This document shows positions 17,561-27,565 of a DNA stretch of 64,000 nt, in pieces. The DNA comes from an uncultured Litoreibacter sp. (GTDB lineage Bacteria > Pseudomonadota > Alphaproteobacteria > Rhodobacterales > Rhodobacteraceae), in assembly GCA_947494435.1 (NCBI GenBank), contig CANLUY010000002.1:496001-560000 (forward strand), written 5' to 3'. Each line of letters opens with the position of its first letter. Within the stretch, counting starts at the first letter, position 1. Made by a program: the position numbers and the translations under genes. The notes below the pieces were generated by a model that saw nothing but the letters and a program-made list of their open reading frames with translations, had not been told where the DNA came from and did not search any database.

Positions 17561-18688
17561 ATGTCGTCCCTCCACTCCATTCGTCCTTGGCGCCAAATTG
17601 ATCGCCGGAAGTCCCGCCAGATCATGGTGGGCAACGTGCCTGTTGGCGGCGATGCACCGATTACAGTGCAGACCATGACGAACACCATCACCACGGATAT
17701 TGCGGCGACCATCGAACAAGTGCAGGCCTGCGCGGAAGCTGGCGCAGATATCGTGCGCGTCTCCGCTCCCGATGAGGCCTCCGCGAAAGCGCTGAAAGAG
17801 ATCGTTGCCGAAAGCCCAGTGCCAATCGTGGCTGACATTCACTTCCACTATAAGCGCGCTATTGAGGCGGCAGAGGCGGGCGCGTCCTGCCTACGGATCA
17901 ATCCCGGCAATATCGGGTCCGAGGATCGCGTCAAAGAAGTGATCAAAGCGGCCAAAGATCACGGCTGCTCCATCCGGATCGGCGTCAATGCAGGCAGCCT
18001 CGAAAAACACCTGCTTGAGAAATACGCAGAGCCTTGCCCAGAAGCGATGATCGAAAGCGGTCTCGATCACATCCGTATTCTGCAAGACAATGACTTTCAC
18101 GAATTCAAAATCAGCTGCAAAGCCTCGGATGTTTTCCTTGCCGCCGCAGCCTATCAAGGGTTGGCCGAAGCCACGGATGCGCCGATCCACCTTGGCATCA
18201 CGGAAGCGGGTGGTCTGGTTTCAGGCACAATCAAATCAGCCATTGGGCTCGGTAATCTTTTGTGGTCCGGCATTGGCGACACGATCCGCGTATCTTTGTC
18301 TGCTGATCCAGTCGAAGAGGTTAAAGTCGGCTACGAAATCCTGAAATCTTTGGGTCTGCGCCACCGTGGCGTGAACATCATTTCCTGCCCATCCTGCGCG
18401 CGTCAGGGCTTCAACGTGATCGAAACCGTGGCTGAGTTGGAAAAACGGCTGGAGCATATCAAAACACCGATGAGCCTGTCGATCATTGGCTGTGTCGTGA
18501 ACGGCCCGGGTGAGGCGCTGATGACGGATGTCGGCTTCACCGGCGGGGGGGCAGGCTCCGGTATGATCTACATGGCCGGCAAGCAAGATCACAAACAAGA
18601 CAACGAGGGTATGGTCGATCATATCGTCGAGCTTGTTGAAAAACGCGCCGCCCAACTGGACGCGGAAGCGGATGTTGCTGCCGAATAG
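17561..18688 (+). CDS. ispG: 4-hydroxy-3-methylbut-2-enyl diphosphate synthase
   Basis: 375 residues from the ATG at 17561; the frame is open from 17498, but the conserved start is [11 protein letters not shown]. IspG (GcpE) converts MEcPP to HMBPP in the MEP isoprenoid pathway using a 4Fe-4S cluster. Three cluster cysteines are visible: C276 and C279 in SCPSCARQG, and C311 in GCVVNGPGE. The TIM-barrel part carries TNTITTD and INPGNIG. Reductant is flavodoxin or ferredoxin. It follows the RodZ-like gene by about 100 bases. Confidence 0.96.
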   Translation: MSSLHSIRPWRQIDRRKSRQIMVGNVPVGGDAPITVQTMTNTITTDIAATIEQVQACAEAGADIVRVSAPDEASAKALKEIVAESPVPIVADIHFHYKRAIEAAEAGASCLRINPGNIGSEDRVKEVIKAAKDHGCSIRIGVNAGSLEKHLLEKYAEPCPEAMIESGLDHIRILQDNDFHEFKISCKASDVFLAAAAYQGLAEATDAPIHLGITEAGGLVSGTIKSAIGLGNLLWSGIGDTIRVSLSADPVEEVKVGYEILKSLGLRHRGVNIISCPSCARQGFNVIETVAELEKRLEHIKTPMSLSIIGCVVNGPGEALMTDVGFTGGGAGSGMIYMAGKQDHKQDNEGMVDHIVELVEKRAAQLDAEADVAAE

Positions 18689-18741
18689 GCTTTCGACGTT
18701 TCGCCCATCGGTATTCTTGAAACGAGAGTGAGGACGACCTC

Positions 18742-19194
18742 ATGCTAAAAATCGCAAGCCTCGCGATTGTTCTTCTGGTTGGTGCAGGCTTTGCCTATGT
18801 CAGGCTGGCACCGGTCAACGCTGAGAAATTTCATGTTGATCCCGAAACGGCAAAAGACCCGTCAGTCCGTGGCTATGTGTTCGTGCGCGACGGGGCAGAC
18901 ATCACACCGCCATCTTTTGACATGACCCGCGCCGATCTCGCCGCGAAAGTGGAAGCCGTCATTCTCGCGACCCCGCGCACTGTGAAACTCGCAGGCGATC
19001 TTGCCACGGGTCATGCAAGCTATGTCACTAGGTCTGGCCTATGGGGATTCCCTGACATCGCATCCGTAAAGATAACCGATGCAGGTGAGGGGGCGTCAAA
19101 ATTGGTTCTTCTCTCCCGCCAAATCTACGGCATAGAGGATTTAGGCGTGAACAAAGCACGCGTAGAAAACTGGCTTCAAGCGCTCGCGTCTTAA
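18742..19194 (+). CDS. DUF1499 domain-containing protein
   Basis: 150 residues. An N-terminal hydrophobic segment (about 3-20) acts as signal peptide or anchor. The rest is DUF1499, recognised by TPRT near the middle and TRSGLWGFPD (about 95-104), with the family pattern of an aromatic-Gly-Phe-Pro-Asp. The function is not known. It lies 53 bases after ispG with a GAGG-like site before the ATG. Its stop is shared in a TTAA palindrome with the convergent small secreted protein. Confidence 0.82.
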   Translation: MLKIASLAIVLLVGAGFAYVRLAPVNAEKFHVDPETAKDPSVRGYVFVRDGADITPPSFDMTRADLAAKVEAVILATPRTVKLAGDLATGHASYVTRSGLWGFPDIASVKITDAGEGASKLVLLSRQIYGIEDLGVNKARVENWLQALAS

Positions 19195-19424
19195 GACGAC
19201 AGGCACCCGCCTTCCTGCTCGCGCCACATCGGCACGTTCAACGACATTTCACAGCGCGCCATGAAAATCCGCCCGCCCACATTCAGGCAACGGGTCTGGC
19301 CAATTTCAACTCGTTCACCGCCCTTATTCCGGCAGTAGCAGTCTTGAGTTTTCTTACCTTGCGCAACTGATTGAGTAGACAAGGCAGCGGCGAGAAATGT
19401 CAGAACTATCAGATTTTTCTTCAT
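19191..19424 (-). CDS. Small secreted cysteine-containing protein
   Basis: 77 residues from the ATG at 19424, which begins a clear signal peptide [20 protein letters not shown] cleaved after VAQ. The frame is open upstream into the prfA leader but no better start is seen. The mature part of about 54 residues has five cysteines (CYC, RCL, RCE, GCL), suggesting disulfides in the periplasm. I do not recognise the family. The stop overlaps the DUF1499 stop by four bases, and the start faces prfA across 54 bases. Confidence 0.65.
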   Translation of the reverse strand: MKKNLIVLTFLAAALSTQSVAQGKKTQDCYCRNKGGERVEIGQTRCLNVGGRIFMARCEMSLNVPMWREQEGGCLSS

Positions 19425-19478
19425 GGAATGAGAATAGCACAGTTGACGCTTTCGTGCCAATCGGGCAGCACTTCGCAG

Positions 19479-20531
19479 ATGGTCGCACTTGAGAAACTCG
19501 CACAGATTACGCAACGATTTGAATTCCTTGAGGCGCAGCTTTCCTCAGGAAGTACAGATGATTTCGCAGCCATCAGCCGCGAATATGCGGAACTGAAGCC
19601 GGTCGCGGAAGAGGTCGCAGCCTTTCGCGCAATTCTCGACGGGATCGAGAATGCCGAAGCCATGCTCGCAGATCCCGAAATGAAAGAACTGGCCGAAGAA
19701 GAACTGGCCGAGTTGAAAGCGCAATTGCCTGAGGCAGAGGCTTCAATTCGTTTAGTCCTGCTTCCGAAAGACGCCGCCGACGCAAAACCCGCAATGATTG
19801 AAATCCGTCCCGGCACCGGCGGTGACGAAGCCGCACTGTTTGCCGGTGACTTGCTCAACATGTATCGCCGCTACGCCGAAGGCAAAGGCTGGAGCTTCGA
19901 CATTATCGAGATGCAGGAAAGCGAACTTGGCGGCATCAAGGAAGTCACAGCGCATGTGAAAGGCGCAGGCGTCTTTGCGCGGCTCAAATATGAGAGCGGC
20001 GTACATCGGGTTCAGCGTGTCCCGGTTACAGAAAGCGGTGGCCGTATCCACACATCTGCCGCAACCGTCGCGGTCCTGCCTGAGGCGGAGGAGGTCGATA
20101 TCGACATTCCCGGCACGGATATCCGCATTGATACGATGCGCGCGTCCGGCGCAGGCGGGCAGCATGTCAACACGACAGACAGTGCGGTGCGCATCACCCA
20201 TATCCCCACTGGCATCATTGTCGTCAGCTCTGAGAAGTCACAGCACCGCAATCGCGAAATTGCGATGCATGTGTTGCGTGCGAGGCTTTATGATATGGAG
20301 CGTCAAAAGATTGACGACGCCCGTTCTGCTGACCGGAAGGCACAAGTTGGCTCAGGGGATAGATCCGAGCGGATCCGGACGTATAATTTCCCGCAAGGCC
20401 GGATGTCGGATCATCGCATTAATTTAACACTTTATAAGCTAGATCAGGTCATGCAGGGGGACCTTGATGAAATAATCGACGCGCTTACGGCTGATGCCCA
20501 AGCGCAGATGTTGGCAGATGAAGGGCTCTGA
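19479..20531 (+). CDS. prfA: Peptide chain release factor 1
   Basis: 350 residues from the ATG at 19479; the longer frame from 19371 runs through the leader of the opposite small gene. RF1 ends translation at UAA and UAG. The catalytic GGQ is at residues 226-228 in [11 protein letters not shown], and the N-terminal helical domain and the stop-codon reading region around [10 protein letters not shown] are in place. It overlaps prmC as TGATG, the modifying enzyme that methylates this same GGQ glutamine, so the pair forms a functional unit. Confidence 0.96.
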   Translation: MVALEKLAQITQRFEFLEAQLSSGSTDDFAAISREYAELKPVAEEVAAFRAILDGIENAEAMLADPEMKELAEEELAELKAQLPEAEASIRLVLLPKDAADAKPAMIEIRPGTGGDEAALFAGDLLNMYRRYAEGKGWSFDIIEMQESELGGIKEVTAHVKGAGVFARLKYESGVHRVQRVPVTESGGRIHTSAATVAVLPEAEEVDIDIPGTDIRIDTMRASGAGGQHVNTTDSAVRITHIPTGIIVVSSEKSQHRNREIAMHVLRARLYDMERQKIDDARSADRKAQVGSGDRSERIRTYNFPQGRMSDHRINLTLYKLDQVMQGDLDEIIDALTADAQAQMLADEGL

Positions 20532-21367
20532 TGCACCAAACGATAGGTGAGCATTTGCAAGATGGCACTGCGCGGCTGGAAAAAGCAGGCGTGCCAACCC
20601 CGGGGGCAGATACCGCCATCTTACTGGCTCATACCCTTCAAATTGACCGCGCCGCGCTTGTAGGTCGTGCGTCACAGCAACTCGATACATTGCAGCTCGC
20701 AACCTTCCTGAACGCGATGGATCAGCGGGCGCTGCGCGTGCCTGTCTCTCAAATTCTTGGAACGCGCGCCTTCTGGAAACATGATTTTCAGGTCACCAAT
20801 TCCGTCCTCGATCCGCGACCAGATACAGAAACCTTGGTGGAAGCGGCGCTGACAACGCAATTCGATACGGTGCTCGACCTCGGGACAGGATCGGGCTGCA
20901 TTCTGCTAAGCCTTCTGGCAGAGCGGGTCACAGCGCGCGGGCTAGGTGTCGATTGCTCACGCAAAGCGCTGGAAGTGGCCAAGAAGAACAGAGAGGCGCT
21001 TGGCCTTACGGAACGCGCAACCCTTCAGCACGGCGACTGGTTCAGCACGGTTGAGGGGAAGTTCGATCTGATCGTCTCCAACCCGCCCTATATCACGGAT
21101 GATGCGTTCGATGCGCTGGATCCGGAAGTCAAAGATCACGAGCCGCGCATCGCCCTGACGCCCGGCGGTGACGGGTTATCAGCCTACCGCATCATTGCCT
21201 CAGACGCGGCACGCCATATGACATCCGGTGGACGCTTGCTGGTCGAGATAGGCTTTGATCAAGGTCCGGCCGTGTCATCGCTGTTTGATGCGGCAGGGTT
21301 CAGCCAGATTCGTATCCTTCCCGATCTCAACGGCAAAGATCGTGTGGTTGCAGCCAAAATACGCTGA
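20531..21367 (+). CDS. prmC: Peptide chain release factor N(5)-glutamine methyltransferase
   Basis: 278 residues. PrmC (HemK) methylates the GGQ glutamine of RF1 and RF2. The SAM site DLGTGSGC is at 116-123 and the catalytic NPPY at 184-187. The small N-terminal helical domain (1-80) recognises the release factor. The start overlaps the prfA stop by one base. Confidence 0.95.
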   Translation: MHQTIGEHLQDGTARLEKAGVPTPGADTAILLAHTLQIDRAALVGRASQQLDTLQLATFLNAMDQRALRVPVSQILGTRAFWKHDFQVTNSVLDPRPDTETLVEAALTTQFDTVLDLGTGSGCILLSLLAERVTARGLGVDCSRKALEVAKKNREALGLTERATLQHGDWFSTVEGKFDLIVSNPPYITDDAFDALDPEVKDHEPRIALTPGGDGLSAYRIIASDAARHMTSGGRLLVEIGFDQGPAVSSLFDAAGFSQIRILPDLNGKDRVVAAKIR

Positions 21368-21571
21368 AACTTGCCTTGCGCTTAACGAATCCTCTTGCAA
21401 AATGCGCCTGCGCGTTGTTTTACTTTCCGCAGTAGGGCGTTGGCGCGTTGTGCCCCCTTACGCTTAAGCCAAAAATAAGGTCTTGATCCTACGTCATGGG
21501 GACACCGCTTTGATTGCGGATAGGATCACAAAAGGACAGACCGCTGCTTACAAGGCTGGAACCCAACCCAC

Positions 21572-22195
21572 ATGAGATCTCAAAAATCCCGTTCGCGCGG
21601 CAAGAACCGCAACAACAATAACCGCTCTAACGTCAACATCGTCAATCGGGTGTTTGACAGCTCGGGGCCGGAAGGCAAAGTGCGCGGCACGCCGCAGCAG
21701 ATCATCGAGAAATATACCCAGCTTCATCGCGATGCCCAGCTTGCCGGTGACCGCGTGGCTGCAGAGAATTTCCAACAACACGCAGAGCATTACGCCCGTA
21801 TGTTAGGCGACGCTTTGAAAGAACAAGAAGCCAAGCGCGAAGCGCAAGAGGCGCAACAAGCCGCCAATCGCGAACGCCAGCAACGCGAACGCGAAGAACG
21901 CGATGCCCAACGTCAGGCGTCGCAGGCCGAAGGGGGCGAGGCGCAACCGCAAGCCCAGCCACAACAAAATGATCGCCCCAAACGCGAGCGTAAACCGCGC
22001 AAGCAAGATGAAGGTGATCGTGAAGGCCTCGACCGGATTTTGGGCGCGGGCGATCAGCCTGACATCATTGATCTGGGCGAAGAGGGCGCAGAGAGCGGAT
22101 TAGTGGAAACGGTGGAAGCCGCACCAAAGCCCGCCCGCAAACCCCGCACGCGCAAGCCCAAACCGGCACCAGACGATTCCGCTGCGGCGGAATAG
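21572..22195 (+). CDS. DUF4167 domain-containing protein
   Basis: 207 residues. The N-terminus is very basic and Asn-rich (RGKNRNNNNRSN), followed by the conserved DUF4167 helix pair (about 20-85) with VFDSSGPEGKVRGT and NFQQHAEHY. The rest is a Gln/Arg/Glu-rich helix and a Lys/Pro-rich tail ending in Ala-Glu, probably disordered. DUF4167 is an alphaproteobacterial family of unknown role; its basic regions would fit nucleic acid or ribosome contact. It stands alone, 204 bases after prmC; I see no feature in that gap. Confidence 0.85.
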   Translation: MRSQKSRSRGKNRNNNNRSNVNIVNRVFDSSGPEGKVRGTPQQIIEKYTQLHRDAQLAGDRVAAENFQQHAEHYARMLGDALKEQEAKREAQEAQQAANRERQQREREERDAQRQASQAEGGEAQPQAQPQQNDRPKRERKPRKQDEGDREGLDRILGAGDQPDIIDLGEEGAESGLVETVEAAPKPARKPRTRKPKPAPDDSAAAE

Positions 22196-22228
22196 TCCGC
22201 TTCAAAGTCAAAACAGACGAAATCTATC

Positions 22229-22255
22229 AAGAGCTCCATTCCACATGGGGTTCTT
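22229..22255. terminator. Hairpin between convergent genes
   Basis: An 11-bp stem AAGAGCTCCAT (22229-22239) with ATGGGGTTCTT (22245-22255), two of the pairs G-T, and a 5-nt loop. It lies between the DUF4167 and rsmA stops, which face each other. T runs are poor on both sides, so it may be a weak bidirectional terminator. Confidence 0.5.
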
Positions 22256-22278
22256 AAACGTTAACGCGGCCGCAGTCC

Positions 22279-23112
22279 TCAGAACTGCCGCGCAAGGGCA
22301 CAAAACCCTTCCAACGGAACCTGCTCGGCCCGCTCCGTGGGTTTCAGTCCCGCCGCCAGCAACCGGTCTTCAATGTCGGGCGCAAGGCTCTTCAAGGCCG
22401 AGCGCAGCATCTTGCGACGCTGGTTAAAGGCAGCCGCGACGACACGGTTCAAAACAACCGCATCCGCTTCAAACCGCGGGGCGTCTAACGCGTCCAAATG
22501 CACCACGGCGGAGTGTACTTTCGGGGCAGGCACAAACGCCTCTGGCGGCAATTCCATCACAATCCGCGGGGTAGAGCGCCATTGCGCCAAAACTGCCAGC
22601 CGCCCATAGGCCTTACTGCCCGGTGTCGCGACAATCCTGTTGGCCACCTCGCGCTGAAACATCAACGTCAAGCTCTGCCAAAACGGCGGCCATTCCGGTG
22701 GCGTCAACCACCGCACCAATAGCTCTGTCCCGACATTATAAGGCAGATTGGCCGCCACACGGATTGGCGCAGTCAGATGGGCCAAAGGATCAACCTCCAG
22801 CGCATCCCCATTCACGATCTGCAATTGCCCCGGATAAGCCGCCACGATCTCCTCCAAAGCAGGGAGGCACCGCGCGTCTTTCTCGATGGCCAACACTTTG
22901 CGCGCGCCCTCGGCCAGCAATCCGCGCGTCAAACCACCGGGACCGGGACCCACTTCCAACACATCACACCCGCTCAGATCACCGGCCTGCCGCGCAATTT
23001 TTGCGGTTAGGTTCAGATCCAGCAAAAAGTTCTGCCCCAAGGACTTCTTGGCCGACAGCTCATGCGTCCGGATCACATCCGCAAGAGGGGGCAATCCATC
23101 TATCTGGGCCAT
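22279..23112 (-). CDS. rsmA: 16S rRNA (adenine(1518)-N6/adenine(1519)-N6)-dimethyltransferase
   Basis: 277 residues from the ATG at 23112; the frame is open upstream into pdxA, but the conserved start is AQIDGLPPL. RsmA (KsgA) dimethylates two adenines near the 3' end of 16S rRNA. Landmarks are KKSLGQNFL, the SAM loop VGPGPGG, and the catalytic NLPY. It is last in the LPS/outer-membrane operon, 28 bases after pdxA. The surA-pdxA-rsmA order is the same as in many proteobacteria. Confidence 0.95.
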   Translation of the reverse strand: MAQIDGLPPLADVIRTHELSAKKSLGQNFLLDLNLTAKIARQAGDLSGCDVLEVGPGPGGLTRGLLAEGARKVLAIEKDARCLPALEEIVAAYPGQLQIVNGDALEVDPLAHLTAPIRVAANLPYNVGTELLVRWLTPPEWPPFWQSLTLMFQREVANRIVATPGSKAYGRLAVLAQWRSTPRIVMELPPEAFVPAPKVHSAVVHLDALDAPRFEADAVVLNRVVAAAFNQRRKMLRSALKSLAPDIEDRLLAAGLKPTERAEQVPLEGFCALARQF

Positions 23113-23140
23113 AACATCTGCTTCGTTTTGGCAAAAATAC

Positions 23141-24097
23141 TCAAATCCCGCGCGCCTCAGCCATATGCTGGGCCATGCGTAACGCGGCAATGGTCGAGGT
23201 CGGGTCCGCAAGACCCTTGCCCGCAATATCGAAAGCTGTGCCGTGATCGGGTGAGGTGCGTACAAAATCCAACCCCAAAGTCACGTTCACACCGCCTGCA
23301 AAATCAATCGTCTTGACCGGGATGAGTGCTTGGTCGTGATACATCGCAACCGCCACATCATACCCAGCGCGCGCGCTTGTGTGAAACATCGTATCCGCAG
23401 GCCATGGACCCGTGACATTCATACCGCCTTGAGCCAGTTCCTGCAGACAACCAGCAATCCAATTCAGCTCCTCCGTCCCCATGCTACCGCCTTCGCCCGC
23501 ATGCGGGTTCAGACCACAGACCGACAGACGTGGCACGGCGATGCCGAAATCGCGCTGCAACGCGCGCTCCGTGATCTGCAACGTCTGGCGCAACACATCT
23601 GGAGTCAACGCCTGCGGCACCTCTGACAGGGCGATATGGATGGTCACAGGCACCACCCGCAATGCATCGCAGGCGAGCATCATCACGACGCTCTCTTTGC
23701 CATCCAGATGCGCCAGATATTCCGTATGTCCGGGAAAGGCGAACCCCGCCCCGTCCTTCAAAGCTTTCTTGTGGATGGGCAAGGTGCACAGCGCCGACGC
23801 CTCTGCGGATTTGACCATCTCAACACCGCGCGCGATCACATCAATCACGCCTTGCGCATTGCGTGGATCGGGCACGCCGGGCGTCAGGTCTCCGGCAAAA
23901 TCATGCTGCAAAACGGGCAGGGGGCCTGTGAGGTCAATCTGCGATGGGCCCTCAATCCGTTGCGTCTCGCCTGTGATATGGCGCGCATCGCCCAACACAA
24001 AGAACGGCAGTTCGGTGCGCAATGCGCTCCATGCTTTCTGTGCAATTTCCAGCCCAACGCCTGCGGGTTCCCCACAGGTCAGGCAAATCGCGGTCAT
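23141..24097 (-). CDS. pdxA: 4-hydroxythreonine-4-phosphate dehydrogenase
   Basis: 318 residues. PdxA oxidises 4-phospho-hydroxy-threonine in the DXP-dependent route to pyridoxal phosphate. Visible landmarks are [10 protein letters not shown] at the start, [19 protein letters not shown] and [11 protein letters not shown], containing the metal-binding histidines. The start overlaps the surA stop as ATGA. Its presence between surA and rsmA is a widely conserved arrangement without a known metabolic link. Confidence 0.95.
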   Translation of the reverse strand: MTAICLTCGEPAGVGLEIAQKAWSALRTELPFFVLGDARHITGETQRIEGPSQIDLTGPLPVLQHDFAGDLTPGVPDPRNAQGVIDVIARGVEMVKSAEASALCTLPIHKKALKDGAGFAFPGHTEYLAHLDGKESVVMMLACDALRVVPVTIHIALSEVPQALTPDVLRQTLQITERALQRDFGIAVPRLSVCGLNPHAGEGGSMGTEELNWIAGCLQELAQGGMNVTGPWPADTMFHTSARAGYDVAVAMYHDQALIPVKTIDFAGGVNVTLGLDFVRTSPDHGTAFDIAGKGLADPTSTIAALRMAQHMAEARGI

Positions 24098-25413
24098 GGG
24101 TTTTCGACGATAACAGCGTCTGCGCGCAGCTCTTCCAAAAAGCTATCCGCGTAGGAGGCCAGACGTTGGTTGAACAAATTCTGACGCACCTGATCGCGCT
24201 CGTCCACGACAGGTAGGGGCTCGCCGTTTTCGTCAAGCTGCGGCTCTGCCTCAGCGGTTTGCACCGTGCGGCCACACAGCATCAGGTAGACAAGGAAATC
24301 ACCGTCTTGACGTGTCAGTGCAGTTGAGACCTCGTTGTCATCCAGCTTGGCCAATTCCAGCGCGATATCACCGGGCACTTCATTTGCTGCTTGCGTTAGC
24401 CGCTCAAAGTATTCTGCCGGACGTGATTGCGCAGGCTTATAAAGATCGTCGCACGTGTCGTATGTGTCCTGCAGCTTCTGCGCATCCGCGCGCGCCGCAT
24501 CAGAGCGCCCACCGGGGATCAGAAGCTTCACATATTCCAAGGCCAGCGTTTCCGGCGCATCGCCTTCAATCTCTTCCAAGGCACGCAATTGAAAAATCCC
24601 GATGCCGGGACCCAAAGGCAGCGGGTCGGTCACTTCACCGGGTTCCAAAACCAGAACCGCCGCGCGCAACGCGGGGGGAAGCTGGCCGATAGGCAACCAT
24701 TCCAGACGCCCGCTGACCCGCCGCGTCGGCGCTGCAGAATATCGTCTGGCTGCCGCCGCGAATGCGCTCTTTGTTTTGATTGTATCAGACAGTCGCTGGA
24801 TCAATGCGCGGTTACGATCGCCTGTGGGGCCGCCAGCAACCACAATAATCTCAGACATCAAGACCCGAACTGATCCGCGCGACGTGGCGGATTGTGCAAG
24901 CGTGCGGTCAACTTCAGCCTCAGTGACTTGCGAACGTGGTCCGAACTGACCTTGCACGAAGGTCCGCCACGCAAGACCTGCCGCGACGAAATCCCTGAAG
25001 GTCTCACGCGCAACACCGGTTTGCTCGATCGCTTGGACGAATTGCTCCGCCGTCAGGTTCGCGCGGGAGGCAAACTCCTCCATCCCCTCCAGAACTTCCT
25101 CAGGCGTAGGATTGATTCCGGCACGGCGCGTGGCACTCAGGCGCAACCGGTCGTCAATAAGCCCTTTGCGGGCTTCAACCACCGGATCACCTGGCGAGCG
25201 CAGAAGCGTTAGAAAGCGCGCGCGCTGATCCAGCTCGTAATTCGTAATGGCCGTGTCATTCACGGTGATCGCCGTGCTGAACAAGCTTTGCGCCACGGTG
25301 CCCTGCGGCGCTGTCATGCCTGTCAGTGCAATCGCGCAGACCAAGGCTGCACGGGTGATAAACTTGGTAATCCGTCTGCGTGTCATGGGGCCGCTCGTTT
25401 TTTTATTATCCAT
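24094..25413 (-). CDS. surA: Periplasmic chaperone/peptidyl-prolyl isomerase SurA
   Basis: 439 residues from the ATG at 25413, which overlaps the lptD stop as ATGGATAA; the ATG at 25386 is an alternative. A signal sequence follows a basic start, with a hydrophobic core around AALVCAIALTG. The N-terminal SurA domain (about 45-190) begins ITVNDTAITNYELDQR, and a single parvulin-type PPIase domain follows (about 195-300) with EIIV and LPPALRAAV. SurA folds outer-membrane proteins including LptD, whose gene lies directly upstream. The protein is rather divergent from the E. coli form, which has two PPIase domains. Confidence 0.9.
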   Translation of the reverse strand: MDNKKTSGPMTRRRITKFITRAALVCAIALTGMTAPQGTVAQSLFSTAITVNDTAITNYELDQRARFLTLLRSPGDPVVEARKGLIDDRLRLSATRRAGINPTPEEVLEGMEEFASRANLTAEQFVQAIEQTGVARETFRDFVAAGLAWRTFVQGQFGPRSQVTEAEVDRTLAQSATSRGSVRVLMSEIIVVAGGPTGDRNRALIQRLSDTIKTKSAFAAAARRYSAAPTRRVSGRLEWLPIGQLPPALRAAVLVLEPGEVTDPLPLGPGIGIFQLRALEEIEGDAPETLALEYVKLLIPGGRSDAARADAQKLQDTYDTCDDLYKPAQSRPAEYFERLTQAANEVPGDIALELAKLDDNEVSTALTRQDGDFLVYLMLCGRTVQTAEAEPQLDENGEPLPVVDERDQVRQNLFNQRLASYADSFLEELRADAVIVENP

Positions 25414-27565
25414 TGCACATTCGGGCGAAACTTTCACCCCCGATCCCGCGCGCGCCAAATCCGGCAAGCTGGACCGACAGGTTAAACTCCGTCGTCGGTG
25501 TCACATTAGTCGAAGACGTAAACCGGCGCGAGAGGGAAAGGTCGACCTTCGCACATTCGTTTTGATAGCTCGCACCAATGCCGGTTCGTGTGGTGCGATC
25601 ATCCACAAAATCATAGCGCAAATTGCTCGATAGCGTCCAATGGCGGCTCAGACGATACGCGCCATCAATCGCAAATTCGGATGTGTCCAAAGGTCTGCCC
25701 TCGGCGACATCGGCCTCCAACCACGCGAATGTTGAGGCCAATTGGAACGTGTCTGTGTGCCAGCTCATCCGCATCTCATTGCGCGAGAGGGAGAATTGGT
25801 CGTCAAACAGCGCGCGGTTGATCAGATCGAATTCCTCACCAACCTCAAGATGTGCGGCCAACAGCCAGTCACTGGACTTGCCTTGCAGGCCGGTGGAGAC
25901 TGAGAATTGCGCGTTGTTGCGGTCCCGCAGAATTCGGCCAACGGTCAAACCAAGCGACCAGCCATCATGATCTTCGCGCGTGTATGTCAGGCCGATATTG
26001 GCGCGCCGTCCGAATTCCTGCTGATCGACACCGGGAAAGCGCGAGAAAGAGAACAGGTTCGCCTCGTCAAATTCGACCAGCAAACTGTCTTCATTTGCGA
26101 CGTCTCGGTCCCCGCCGCTTTTGGCCCAAACCAGTTGCACTACCGGTTCAAGCAGATGCGTGGCACCTGCTGTCCGCCGCAGCATGGGCCACCGCCATTC
26201 AGCCATTGCGTAAGGTGTCACTTCGGTCGTGTCGTTGAAGGTCAGCCCCCCATCTTGGCGCACCTGATACCAATCGGCGCGCAGCTGCGTGGCCGCCGCC
26301 AACACCATTCCATTGCCGACAAGCCAATCCCGCCGCCAATCCGCAACTGCAGACAACCGTGCGACGTCACGCGCTTGCTCCGCAAGGCTGACAGGCACAT
26401 CTGCGCGGCGATAAAGGCCGCTCGCCTCAAGCTGAACAGAGGCAATGCCACCCGGCCATCGCGGCGTAAACCGCCGCTTGTAGATCGCATCTCCCACCAA
26501 GGTTGGCAGCGTGCGATTGTTTTCTCCGGCTCGCAGGGATTTGTAATGCACAAGCTCCGCGCCGATATATTCGTCGCGCCGCGCACGGAACACATTGAAC
26601 GCGCTGTCCAGCCGGTCCTTGTCGGAATAGTCATATTGCAGCAGGTAGCCCGGATCAGTCACCGCTTCGACATCAAACTCAAATGTGAATCCACGGGGCA
26701 ACGCAAAGGTCCCGTCAACGAATATATATCCGCGCTGCGATTCCGTACTCGTCAGATTGTCATCTGTCAGCGCTCCGTTGATCTCGATCTCACCGAACGT
26801 GAATTTCTGGCGATACCGCGCCTCAAGCGTCTTTGAGCCGTTTGTTGTAAACCATGGCGTCAGAGTCAGGTCGGCATGATCGCCCAAAGTGAAGAAATAC
26901 GGAACCTTTAGCCCGACGCCGATATCTCCGTTTGAATGCAGTTCGGGCAACAGAAACCCGCTGGCACGTTCAACTGTTGGATCTGGAAGCCGCAGATAAG
27001 GCCAGTAGAAAACGGGCACATCCAGCACGCGGAAGCTGGCACTGTCGAAATAAAGTTGCCGCTCTTGCGCATCATGGGTGATGCGCTGCGCCCGAATTTC
27101 CCAAAGTGGGGTGGGGTTATCGGCACAAATCCGGCAACTTGAAGCGACCGTCTTGTAGAACTGCGAATACCGCCCATCCGTGCGGCGCAGCTCGTTGGAC
27201 GCCACTTGCAACTGCTGGGAAAACACCACGCGAGCCTGCGCCAGAATGCCGTCCTGCATATCACCGGACAGTTCCGCAAAATCGGCAACGATGACAATCT
27301 CATCACCATCCAGAAGGTAAAGCGGCCCCGTAACCGTCAGCCTGTCGCGTGCGCCGTCATAGCTGATCGCACTGGCGCGCAGCCGCACACCGTCCTGCAA
27401 CACTTCCACATTGCCGCTGGCCACCAAGGTCTCAGCATTCGGGTTGAAGCGCAAATCATCTGCAACAAGTGAGGCCGTCTGAACATCCTGCGCCGCAGCC
27501 GCACCCGCGAGTCCAATACATGCACCGAAGACCAGCGCCTTCATCGCTCCGCGCATCTCAGCCAT
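25406..27565 (-). CDS. lptD: LPS-assembly protein LptD
   Basis: 719 residues from the ATG at 27565, which overlaps the lptG stop as ATGGCTGA; ATGs at 27556 and 27544 are alternatives. A signal peptide (core LVFGACIGLAGAAAA) is followed by the periplasmic OstA/LptA-like jellyroll (about 25-170) and the LptD barrel. Cysteines CRIC follow the jellyroll and two further cysteines are at the very end (CAKVD and MCNG), consistent with inter-domain disulfides. LptD inserts LPS into the outer leaflet. It lies between its inner-membrane partners lptF-lptG and its chaperone surA. Confidence 0.94.
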   Translation of the reverse strand: MAEMRGAMKALVFGACIGLAGAAAAQDVQTASLVADDLRFNPNAETLVASGNVEVLQDGVRLRASAISYDGARDRLTVTGPLYLLDGDEIVIVADFAELSGDMQDGILAQARVVFSQQLQVASNELRRTDGRYSQFYKTVASSCRICADNPTPLWEIRAQRITHDAQERQLYFDSASFRVLDVPVFYWPYLRLPDPTVERASGFLLPELHSNGDIGVGLKVPYFFTLGDHADLTLTPWFTTNGSKTLEARYRQKFTFGEIEINGALTDDNLTSTESQRGYIFVDGTFALPRGFTFEFDVEAVTDPGYLLQYDYSDKDRLDSAFNVFRARRDEYIGAELVHYKSLRAGENNRTLPTLVGDAIYKRRFTPRWPGGIASVQLEASGLYRRADVPVSLAEQARDVARLSAVADWRRDWLVGNGMVLAAATQLRADWYQVRQDGGLTFNDTTEVTPYAMAEWRWPMLRRTAGATHLLEPVVQLVWAKSGGDRDVANEDSLLVEFDEANLFSFSRFPGVDQQEFGRRANIGLTYTREDHDGWSLGLTVGRILRDRNNAQFSVSTGLQGKSSDWLLAAHLEVGEEFDLINRALFDDQFSLSRNEMRMSWHTDTFQLASTFAWLEADVAEGRPLDTSEFAIDGAYRLSRHWTLSSNLRYDFVDDRTTRTGIGASYQNECAKVDLSLSRRFTSSTNVTPTTEFNLSVQLAGFGARGIGGESFARMCNG